Source of the DNA: Nelumbo lutea
Taxonomy: Eukaryota; Streptophyta; Magnoliopsida; Proteales; Nelumbonaceae
Reading direction: 5' to 3'
Assembly: GCA_022828595.1 (NCBI GenBank)
Contig: JAKGHH010000003.1
Coordinates: 99,967,583 to 100,031,582 of the forward strand
Length of the DNA stretch: 64,000 nt
Each line of letters opens with the position of its first letter. Within the stretch, counting starts at the first letter, position 1. A program made the translations under genes and the position numbers. Under the pieces are notes generated by a model that was not told where the DNA came from, searched no databases, and saw only the letters and a list, made by a program, of their open reading frames with translations. This document shows positions 55,991 through 64,000 of this stretch, piece by piece.

Positions 55991-57190
55991 TCTACAACAC
56001 TTATGAGAATGGAAATGCAATCAATGGCAGTCAGAAAAGCACGAAATGAGGATGCAATGTTTTCATAGGACAATAAATGAGCAAATTGGATGCTTAGTAG
56101 TACATTATCTAACTCCTTTCCTATGAGCAATTGGGACATCAAGATCATTGGTAGAATCATCAATAGCAATAGGTTCAGTAATGTCAAGGGGAACAAGAGT
56201 ACCTGGATTTTCCTTCAAGGAGTCAGATGGTGCTGGATGTATAGTCTCTAGCTGCTCCACAGCCTTTGAATTCAGTTGGCCCTTACGGCGCCTCAAGAAG
56301 ACGCGGAATGGAGAGGAGTCAGGAATAGAGAAGAGAGAAATTTGTGGAGCTTGCCTCTCCTCCTCCACACTATTCCCCCCCTGAGGAGAGGCTTGAAAGA
56401 AGGATTCAAATTCAAAAAAAAGGCACATCTATTAATACAAAATACTTATGTGTGATAGGATTAAAGCATTTGTAGCCCTTATGGGAGGATGGATAACCCA
56501 AAAAAACACACAGAACTGACTTGGGGTCCAACATACCCTGGTTTGGAGATAGGTCATGAACAAAACACTTGCAACCAAACACACGTAAATGAATAGAAAA
56601 TAAGGGGGATTGAGGAAAAGAAGTTGATGTGGGGCCTTGTATTGAAAGAGGCGTGATGGCATACGATTGATAACATAAGTTGTGGCCATCACAGTATCAA
56701 CCCAAAACCGTTTTGAAACATTCATGTGTAGCATCATACTACGAGCAACTTCAAGAAGATGTTGGTTCTTCCTTTTGGCAACACCATTCTGTTGTGGTGT
56801 TCTGGCACGAACTTCTATGAAGAGATCTGTGAGAGGAAAAAAATCATCTAAGTTATGACGAAAGTATTCCTTTTCATTATCTGATTGGAAAGTTTGAACT
56901 TCAACATGAAATTGAGTAAAACCCATGAGGTGGAAATCTTTCACAATTTTGGGTACTTCTTCTCTTGAATGCATAGGATATATCCAAGTGTATCTAGAGT
57001 AATCATCAATGAAACTGATAAAATACTTGTACCCACCCTCAATAGGTATGTTCACAAGGCCCCAAACATCAGAAAAAGACAACATAGAAAGGCAAAGCAA
57101 ATCTTTTATTATTAGATGAAAAAGTTGTTCTACAATGCTTACTTAATTGACATGTTACATTGTAAACTAGTGATAGACACAGATTTAAAA
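55991..57190 (-). pseudogene. Element J integrase and linker
   Basis: 57100-56432 carries FSDVWGLVNIPIEGGYKYFI (first Asp), FQSDNEKEYFRHNL (second Asp), ARTPQQNGVAKRKNQHLLEV (Glu) and INRMPSRLFQYKAPHQLLF. After a frameshift, 56428-56105 encodes the linker (ITEPIAIDDSTNDLDVPIAH). The zinc region near 57180 is broken. Confidence 0.8.
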
Positions 57191-57690
57191 AAATTCAAGG
57201 AACATAACTTTCAAAGACTTGAAGGACAAATGACCAAGGTGATTATGCAACAACCATAATTGGCTTTTTGTAGACTGACTCATAAGACTTACAAGAGCTG
57301 ATGTTGTAAGACCAACTTTATTCTCCAAGATGTAGAGGCGATCAACCATATCTCCTTTACCAATCGTCCTCCCTGAGGCCAAATCTTGAAAAAAACACAT
57401 GAATGAGGAAAAAAGGTTGCATGACAGTTTAGGGATTGAGTAATACTACTAATGGACAAGTTAATAGGAAGTTTGGGAACATGAAGGGCATGGGGTAAAA
57501 CAAGTCTATCCGAAAGGGATACATATCCTTGATCAGCAATAGTGGACAGAGACCCATCAGCAAGTCTCACTTTATCCCTCCCAAAGAGGAGTGTAGGTCT
57601 AAAATAAATTTGACTTACCAGTCATATGGTTTGATGCCCCTGAGTCAATAATCCAATGTGACTCGGGAGCAGAGGTACACACATGAAATG
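57191..57690 (-). pseudogene. Element J protease to pre-integrase
   Basis: SHWIIDSGASNHMTGKSNLF holds the D-S-G site near 57640. A frameshift follows, then MRLADGSLSTIADQGYVSLS, ALHVPKLPINLSISSITQ and the pre-integrase FFQDLASGRTIGKGDMVDRL with LWLLHNHLGHLSFKSLK. Confidence 0.8.
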
Positions 57691-58740
57691 AAGAAGCACC
57701 TTTACCTGATGTAGAAGCAAATGAAGTAGAAGGGGTAGGAGCCAACCTATCCATCTGTCCAAGAGTCCTACCATACAGTTCCAAATTATCTCTGAATGAG
57801 TTAATGATGTCTTCCTTGGGATCATAACCACTAGGATGCTCTTGGGAAATTCCAGTAGTCAGAGTATTTGATTGGTAATCTTATGTAGCCATCTTTGTAG
57901 AAGTAAATTTCTTCTGAGAAGGCTTCTTTGAAGTGTCTTGATTCTTGGTTGCCCACTTGGGCTTCCCCACTAACTCCCAGCAAATCTCCTGAATGTGTCT
58001 AGGCTTTTGGTAGTGAGTGCACCACAGCTTGTCTTTGTCATCATTTTTCCTTGATTCTCCCTTTTTCAATTCCAATGTTGCCCCCTCTTGTAGCCAGGGC
58101 AACAAGTTGCTCCCCCTCATAAACATTCATTAGATTTTTTCTGCTCTCTTCATATTAAACTGAAGGCATATACCTCTTGAACTGAAGGAAGTTCCCTACT
58201 TCATAAAATCTGTACCCGAAGAGGTTTATAAACAGGATTCAGCCCCAACAAAAAAGCATACACTCATTGTTGGGACAAGTTTTTTATATGCTTTTAATCC
58301 TCATCATTCTTCCACTCAATAGTCTGATAATAGTCCAGCTCCTTTCATACAGAGGTAAGGGCTGAATAGTATGTAGATAGGCTACGGTTTCCTCGCTTAC
58401 AAGTAAATGATTCTTCTTGGAGCTAATAAATCTTAGCAAAATTCCTATCTTTAGAATAGGTTGCCTTGGCCTATTTCCAAATCTCACAAGCTGTATCAGC
58501 CCATATGAAGTTTTTCTTTACATGAGGCAACATGGAACTTAACAGCCATGACATAACATGTTATTTTCTTGATCCCATCTATCATGTTCAGCTGTACCAG
58601 ACTTTGGTTCTTTAATCTTTCCACTTATGTAACCAGCTTTCCCCCTAGCTGTGATATAAAGTTTGATGCCTTTGGACCATTGCAAATAATTTAGGCCATC
58701 AAAGGGGGTAGTAGACATAGAGAAATTCATGTCGTCCATT
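57691..58740 (-). pseudogene. Element J gag
   Basis: ATG at 58739 reads MDDMNFSMSTTPFDGLNYLQ, then WSKGIKLYITARGKAGYISG, a copia gag N-terminus. It is broken by stops in the middle. The knuckle region CTHYQKPRHIQEIC near 58010 has the second Cys as Tyr, the same substitution position as in K. Confidence 0.78.
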
Positions 58741-59348
58741 CCCTATTAAGGTTTCCTTGATGGGAAGAAATACCAGAGGTTGCTGAATCCTTAGTAGCCA
58801 TTTTTCCCAATGTTTTACTGTCGATTTTCCAAGAAAAAAGGACTAAGAAGTTCTGTACTTCTACAGCACTGTTATCGGTACAAAAGGAAGGCAAACCAGC
58901 TAGATTGTAACACACTAACCAAGATACAGCACTGTAGCTTAAGAAGGCTCCAAAAAACAGGTTCAGTCGGACTGTAGGTCAATAAACCCTATCCAAAACA
59001 CTTCAGCTTATAGGAAAAATGAGACAACCAGCCCCTACAACTCCAAACTATGACATTCACAGCAGTCATGCACTAAAATATGAATGTAACAGTACATACC
59101 TGGAGTACAATAGTAATTCCACGACCTACAATCCATAAAAAACCAGGAGAAAACCCTAGAGATACTGCTTACTGCACTCGGCTGCCACCACAAACCTCTT
59201 CTTGGTACAATGACCAAGAGAGAAAAGGAAAAAAAAACGAAGACTGAAAGGCTAGCTCAGTCCAATGGAGTCTTCACTTCCTCTTCCAATCAAAGAACAA
59301 AGTTTCAGATGGAGAATACAATCTGAGAAGTTTTATGCCTAGATCAGC
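58741..59348 (-). other. Element J leader
   Basis: About 600 bp of non-coding sequence between primer-binding site and gag ATG. Confidence 0.6.
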
Positions 59349-59360
59349 GCTCTGATACCA
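59349..59360 (-). other. Primer-binding site of J
   Basis: The minus strand reads TGGTATCAGAGC immediately after the LTR terminal ACA. Confidence 0.9.
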
Positions 59361-59547
59361 TGTAGTCCACAAAAGATAAAAAGAATAGAAGGAGAGAAGG
59401 AAGAGAGAAGAAGAAGAAGAATTCTATTCTGAAGTAGTAGGCTGGCAGCACCTAAGTTTGTATTTATACTTAGGGCGACAGGTTATAACAAAATAAAAGA
59501 GGAAATACCAGAAACACCCCCACGCTAGAACATAACATATTACAACA
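59361..59547 (-). repeat. Element J 5' LTR
   Basis: 187 bp; minus strand TGTTGTAATATG...GGACTACA. Followed on the right by GATCC (59548-59552). Confidence 0.9.
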
Positions 59548-59552
59548 GATCC

Positions 59553-60739
59553 GATGCATTGCAGACCACGAAACTCAGTATATTACTTATACCTTTTTTC
59601 CAGACACCCTAACACATTTGAAGAGAACCCTGCGCCATCGTTTCGTCTAAAGAAAAAATTACCGCTGTTGTCTACTATTCTCCCATTCGTTGACGCCGGT
59701 AAGACCGCCGTTGACCCTAAGACCCTCTACCATTTTCGTTTTCTTCTGGTAAGCTAATTCATATTGACTTGTTTTTTTGCAGATCTATTACTTGTTCCTG
59801 TAAGTCTCCCCTGTTCACAAACCATCTACGGTCTTCTTCCCGCCGTCAACCCTGAGATATACTATTCTCCTATTCGTTGGCACCGGTAAGACCACCATCG
59901 ACCCTGAGACCCTCTACTCTTTCTGTTTTCTTCTAGTAAGCTAGTTCATATTGACGTTTTTTTGGTCGATCTATTACTTCTTCCCACGAGTTTCCCCTGT
60001 TCACAGACCATCTGCGCTCTTCTTCCTGCTGTCGACCCTGAGATCTGGATGCACAAAACAAGATTTATGCGAATAAACCAAAAATGCATGAATTAAGACA
60101 TAAAAATTTCTTTGTTGGCCTTCATTATTGATGGACAATTTTTATTTCAATGTAAGAAATAAATGCCACACACACATACATCCCCTATACCAGTCATTTT
60201 GACCGTTGGATGTGATTTTCATCCAAAATCAACCGTTGAATCATAAACTATGCAGGCAGGAGTAGTTTGGACCATTGGATCGATTCAATGGCACCCAAAT
60301 ATCAAGGAAAGGTGCTACACCAAATCACCCATATGGCCATTTCTTGAAATGCCCTTCAAACAGCAAAAGATGAGGAAATGTCTATCTTTGCTGAGTTGGA
60401 AAGTGCCTTTATGGACTGTTTCTTGAAGCGCCCACAAAAAGCCCAACCAAACAACAATAACAGAAAACATTTAAAGTGGCATTTATCTGATAAACACCCC
60501 CAAGAAATGCCCATTTTACCAAACATAAGCGTTATGTTATGTTAGCGCTCATAGGGTTTGTTGCTCTATATTCATCTTATGCTATTTGAGCTAAGATGTT
60601 ATGGTAGAACCCATACATCCACCACAGACCTCAATTAAACTTTCCCTTCAGGTTTATTCCCCACAACTATCGGGTTGGTCATGGAACAGGCTGCAATAAG
60701 AATTCAAGGCACAACTCAATATAACTCACACTAACTTAC
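59553..60739 (-). other. Intron 2 of the LEC14B-like gene, 5' portion
   Basis: Non-coding. Contains the 190-bp tandem duplication listed separately and, near 60360-60540, sequence inverted relative to the left flank of I. Its donor is at 60739. Confidence 0.6.
59670..60046. repeat. Tandem duplication, unit about 190 bp
   Basis: Unit 1 (about 59670-59858) and unit 2 (about 59859-60046) both run from TACTATTCTCC..ATTCGTTG through CCGGTAAGACC, GACCCTCTAC, GTAAGCTA.TTCATATTGAC, ATCTATTACTT, CCCCTGTTCACA and ending GTC.ACCCTGAGAT. They differ by many substitutions, so the duplication is old. Function unknown. Confidence 0.8.
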
Positions 60740-60859
60740 AAGATAGCGCTGATCCAGGGAAAGAGATGTATCAGTTATAGTCCATTGCAAGTTTTTTGCA
60801 AGAATATCTTTCTGAACTTTCCATCCACTATCCACGTCATATATTCTAATGTGGCTTCC
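60740..60859 (-). CDS. LEC14B-like WD40 protein, coding exon 2
   Basis: 120 bp, phase 0 at both ends: acceptor AAACAG|GGAAGCCAC at 60859, donor CGCTATCTT|GTAAGT at 60740. It encodes 40 residues: GSHIRIYDVDSGWKVQKDIL followed by AKNLQWTITDTSLSLDQRYL. This matches LEC14B (GSHIRIYNVEKGWKVQKDI...) and covers the end of the first WD blade and the start of the second. All splice signals are canonical. Confidence 0.94.
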
Positions 60860-60999
60860 CTGTTTAGAAAAAGAAAATATGTACAGATTTTATATTGGCC
60901 AATTGCCATTAAAGAAAAACTTAACACAGAAAAAACATGTTATCTAATTTTCTGCTTTTCCCAGAACTGATCACAACTTAGAGGCAGTCAAGACAATAC
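60860..60999 (-). other. Intron 1 of the LEC14B-like gene
   Basis: 140 bp with GTATTG donor (60999) and a T-rich tract before CAG (60860). Much smaller than introns 2 and 4 and free of repeats. Confidence 0.9.
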
Positions 61000-61398
61000 C
61001 TGAAACCCAGCAACAAAAATGGAACCATCAGCAGAAAACTGGGAAACATAAGCTCGGCTATTCATCTTGTCCACTTTCCATGGACCTTTTGCAGGCAAAT
61101 ATCTGCTGAGCATATGACAACAATCAGCTGAAGAGAATCTTCCTCTCCTAGAATAGTTACCTTCTCGACCAGCTAACATCTTCACCACAGAGACAGGAAA
61201 CTCCTTCCTACCAGGTGCCACATGACTCAAGAATTCATGGGGTCGTGATCTAAGCTTGGTGAGATGAGCAATTCCATGATCAAGATGAAATAATGGCTCT
61301 TTGTTTCCCCGACAAACAAAATGACTCTCACAAGCCATATTGGAGGTATTCCCACCATCACATAGCTCAGCCTCAGCATCTAGTTCAAGCCTACTCAT
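61000..61398 (-). CDS. LEC14B-like WD40 protein, first coding exon
   Basis: 133 codons from ATG at 61398 (MSRLELDAEAELCDGG) to CAG at 61000, donor GTATTG. The N-terminal 70 residues are low in fold signal. LTKLRSRPHEFLSHVAPGRK and EFPVSVVKMLAGREGNYSRR are family-specific, and YLPAKGPWKVDKMNSRAYVS, QFSADGSIFVAGFQ begins the first WD blade. Plant LEC14B proteins carry the same 'MSRLE' start and 'RAYVSQFSADGSLFVAGFQ' text. If the protein acts as in DCAF11, it would be a CUL4-DDB1 adaptor in nucleus or cytoplasm (family knowledge). Confidence 0.94.
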
Positions 61399-61536
61399 TG
61401 CATGTCCATTTCATTACTTATAGCCTCACTGGCTGTTAAAATTCGTTTTGATATACCCTTGGTGACAAGTTACAGTAAATAGGCCTTGGAAGCATTCGGC
61501 TTTCATATCACCCTATCTCCCCAACATCACATAACC
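61399..61536 (-). other. 5' untranslated segment before the start codon
   Basis: The acceptor TTTGCAG|GGTTAT at 61537/61536 suggests a 5' UTR intron. Near the start codon the leader contains upstream ATGs; two out-of-frame ones open short frames that overlap the main ATG. Confidence 0.5.
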
Positions 61537-62310
61537 CTGCAAACGACATGAATTAGATAAAAGGCATTCTTAGCAATCAATAGCTTAGCATTCAACAGTC
61601 CATGATTCCAGTGAAATTGCATAACAGGTAGATTCTAATCACTACAACTAAGCAGTTCTACTCATCTAATCGAGGATGGGCAAGCAGTACAATTAACCAA
61701 AACAAATTGAGCCAGTCCTGTGCTCGAAACTTGAAAACTCTCCTTATTACAACTTAATCAAATATTCTTTTGATGAAGCTGCAAAAAACGATGACAACCC
61801 AAATGCAGGTATCTATCGTAAACATCAGTACATAAAGTAAGTTATATTTTAGTCCAACAACCCAAAATTGGAGCGTGCTGACCAAAAAGATGTAATGAAT
61901 TCAAGCTCAGTGACGAGTGATCTTGAATAGTAAAGAACGACAAACCGTTTCTCCGTCAAACAAAAATAAACCAGAGAGAGAGAGAGAGTGAAGGAGACCG
62001 GAATATTAAAGCCAAAACAGATCATTGAGTCTACGAAGCAAGGAAAATCACTGAGGATCGATAATTTCACCTCTACCAAAGACAAGAAATTTTGAGATTC
62101 TAGAGACGATCAATCTCGTTTTGTGATGATCTGAAAATGGAGAAGTTTCACTATTTCAGATTTCCATTTTTACGTTTTGGATGGAAGAATCATGAATGTT
62201 TTAATTTTCTGCAAAACCTCTCAGTCTCGTCGTGTGTACTGCTGTGAACGTGGGTTCGTTTGGAGTAGTCTAGAACAGAGGCGTGCGCTGGTTTTTTGAT
62301 TGTGGGTTTT
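61537..62310 (-). other. Likely 5' UTR intron and distal 5' UTR exon
   Basis: A candidate donor CTTTG|GTAGAG lies at 62077/62076, giving a 5' UTR intron of about 540 bp. A (AG)n run at 61972-61989, (CT)n on the transcribed strand, lies inside. Not supported by more than splice-like motifs. Confidence 0.35.
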
Positions 62311-62317
62311 GAGAGAA

Positions 62318-62350
62318 CTCGGCCGGCCCATTTCTTCTTCTTATATGCAA
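62318..62350 (-). promoter_or_regulatory. Putative core promoter of the LEC14B-like gene
   Basis: The minus strand reads GCATATAAG (TATA-like, 62348-62340), followed by a pyrimidine-poor stretch and TGGGCCGGCC (62330-62321), a TGGGCC site-II-like element bound by TCP factors in many plant housekeeping promoters. Transcription would start near 62310. Inference from motifs only. Confidence 0.35.
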
Positions 62351-62753
62351 AGAAATAAAATGCAGGTTGTGAGTGCGACACGTAAAAGCCCACCTCATCT
62401 CTTTCTTTATGGAAATCAATATCTGCGACGGGTTAGTTATTTTTTAATTTTTCAACCCTCTATACTCTACTACAGCCTCATTACTGTTGGTTATCTTAAT
62501 GGGCTTACGAGTTTCGAGTATCTCCCCTCTACGCTGGAGATCGGTTTCTATCAGGGCAAATCTGTGGTCCATTCTAACAGCTTTTTGCAACTTTATATTG
62601 GAATATTATCCCATGAAATAAAGTATATAAGTATGGAGATATTCTCGCGGTAAAAACTGTCCGAACGGGCTTTGCCTTGATTTAAGCTGAATTCTTTATG
62701 TTGTTACGAGTTTCGAGTCCTCTACGCTCTAGCGGGGACTCGTGCCATTACGG
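62351..62753. other. Upstream intergenic sequence
   Basis: No gene recognised. The words ACGAGTTTCGAGT near 62508 and 62706 recur, a short dispersed repeat. Confidence 0.4.
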
Positions 62754-63372
62754 GTTTTGTTAAAATAACTTGAGGCAAAAGGAGTTAGGGGTGCAGTTTG
62801 AATGCCTTGTGAAGCTCAAGCCAGATGGATCAATTTGAACCCCCTCCCCTAACATTTGGGATAAAAACTTCGGTTAGGGCTAGGTTGGTAAGAGAAAAAT
62901 TTACTGGTAATTTCAATAATTATTGAAAATTTAGTAATATAAAACAAAAATAAAATGACAATAATTACCGATAATTTACTAACATTGGCCTGATTTTATC
63001 AATCCAAGGTTAAGCCCAAGTTTACCAACTCAGGTCCAACTCGACCTTAACCAACATCTTGGGCTAGACATGAGTTTGGGCATATTGAGCTCCATAGCCC
63101 AATTTCCAGGTAGAACATATTGATAATATGTAGATACGTATATCATGAACTTGGCATGGGCTCAAATTGGGTTGGGTCGAGCTCAAGTTACCTAAGGCTT
63201 CAACCCAAGCCCAATTTGAGTTTAGGTTAGCATTAAGTTTTTCGGCCTAAACCTAACTTAAAGTTTAAAAACTCAAGCCAAACTTGGGTTCAACTGGGTT
63301 AGGCTTGAGCAAGGCCCACCCAACCCAAGGTACAACCCTAGCTCCTTTTGCCTCAAATTCTTTTAACAAAAC
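62754..63372. mobile_element. Inverted-repeat element (MITE-like)
   Basis: The left end GTTTTGTTAAAATAACTTGA and continuation GGCAAAAGGAGTTAGGGG match the reverse complement of the right end (GTTTTGTTAAAAGAATTTGA, GGCAAAAGGAGCTAGGGT) over about 38 bp with few mismatches. The inside is rich in CAACCCAA/TTGGGTT words like the hAT-like element at 40889. No coding capacity. I could not fix a target-site duplication. Confidence 0.6.
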
Positions 63373-64000
63373 TGTGCATCGTAGGGTCCTTATCACTAAT
63401 TTTAATTTATAGTTATTAATAGTAATATTAGTAATATTACTAAAAGTGGTAATATTTTATGGTATTTTTTAATTATTCATAAAAAAATATACAATTATTT
63501 TGAAATTTTATAATTAATACTTAAAAAATTATTAATAAATTTATAATTATAGTTAATAATTCTTAATTATGAACTAATAAATTTTATAATTGTTAATTTA
63601 TAAAAAACATTACTATTATTAAAAGTAATAACAACTAGTTTAACTATTCATGAAAGAATAATTAATTTTTAAATGGTAATTAATTAAGTTGTCTGTAATA
63701 TATCATTAATTAATTAATCATGAATTATTAATATATCATTAATATTAATTAATAAAATTAATAATATATTTTGGTATTAAATTTAGGTAATTTTTAATAT
63801 ATCATAGAAATAAATAATATATTTTAAGTGAATTTTGGTATTTTCCAATTAATATTGAAAATAATTAATTAATTTTGCTAAGCTATTAGTAAATTGTTGA
63901 CAACATTAGTAATTAATCCCAAAATTATTAATAAAATGAAAATTATTAATTATTGAAAGTAGTAATATTGTTTGGGAATTTTTAATTTACCACAAAAATA
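63373..64000. other. AT-rich low-complexity sequence
   Basis: Dominated by TTAAT/ATTAA words to the window end, similar in style to the insertion at 22058-22550. No gene. Confidence 0.6.

Larger units (their letters stand above)
54289..59547 (-). mobile_element. Copia element J
   Basis: A minus-strand Ty1/copia element of 5.26 kb with short LTRs (190 and 187 bp), primer-binding site at 59349-59360, gag, protease, integrase, RT, RNase H, polypurine tract (CTTGGGGGAGAG) and GATCC on both sides. LTRs are about 92% alike by eye and the coding region is heavily broken, so it is older than E. Same orientation as the host gene. Confidence 0.9.
1..62310 (-). other. LEC14B-like (DCAF11-like) WD40 gene, 5' part, span
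   Basis: Gene span as inferred: promoter near 62340, coding exons at 61398-61000, 60859-60740, 39248-39171 and 38459-38283, and intron 4 from 38282 leftward. The 258 residues read so far match the N-terminal half of plant LEC14B proteins, which are WD40 proteins related to DCAF11, a substrate receptor of CUL4-DDB1 ubiquitin ligases. That role is family knowledge. The expected next block (SDVNTVCFADE...) and the DWD-box repeats were not found to the left, so intron 4 is over 38 kb or the gene is disrupted beyond the window. Confidence 0.7.

Noticed and set aside
62300..62653. 117-codon plus-strand open frame upstream of the WD40 gene
   Set aside because: No similarity, overlaps the likely divergent promoter region, and no supporting splice or start context.

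Overview
This is a plant nuclear genome window. It contains four consecutive exons of a plant WD40-repeat gene of the LEC14B/DCAF11-like family on the minus strand. Around and inside its introns lies a dense nest of Ty1/copia LTR retrotransposons, with plant L1-type LINE debris and one hAT-like non-autonomous element. All copia primer-binding sites match initiator tRNA-Met (TGGTATCA...). The host is probably an angiosperm with large introns. I cannot name a species.

Layout, left to right. 1-4.5 kb: LINE and copia debris, a 28-bp tandem repeat and a small copia LTR, ending in a 100-N assembly gap (4505-4604). 4.6-22.8 kb: an old minus-strand copia element (here 'H'; LTRs 6846-7108 and 22554-22834). 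It is split by a 9.5-kb plus-strand Angela-like copia element ('G', 8783-18238, LTRs of about 1.94 kb, target duplication GTTGT). A second gag-protease segment ('A', 4605-6845) is joined in tandem to the left LTR of H. 22.8-32.1 kb: a copia remnant ('F') and a plus-strand copia element ('D'), whose integrase region is interrupted by a 2.5-kb block holding an internally deleted LINE. 32.5-38.2 kb: a young, almost complete plus-strand copia element ('E', target duplication GGTCA, near-identical LTRs).

38.3-39.2 kb: exons 4 and 3 of the LEC14B-like gene. 39.2-60.7 kb: its 21.5-kb intron 2, containing a 1.08-kb hAT-like element (8-bp target duplication) and two abutting minus-strand copia elements ('I', 42826-54283, and 'J', 54289-59547) that share the pentamer GATCC at all three junctions. 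A plus-strand copia element ('K', 47603-53515, target duplication ATAAA) is inserted in the leader of I. 60.7-62.3 kb: exons 2 and 1, 5' leader and promoter. 62.7-64 kb: an inverted-repeat element and AT-rich sequence. No further exons of the gene were recognised to the left, so intron 4 probably runs more than 38 kb to the window edge.

The four exons have clean frames, phase-0 junctions and canonical GT-AG sites, so the gene looks intact despite its load. Every retrotransposon is defective in at least one frame. Several tracts (about 19.5-22.1, 23.5-26.7 and 52.2-53.3 kb) carry mainly one-base insertions relative to their relatives. This looks more like unpolished long-read sequence than natural decay. 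I found no sign of a novel biological system; the value here is in nested-insertion structure, LTR architecture and assembly quality.
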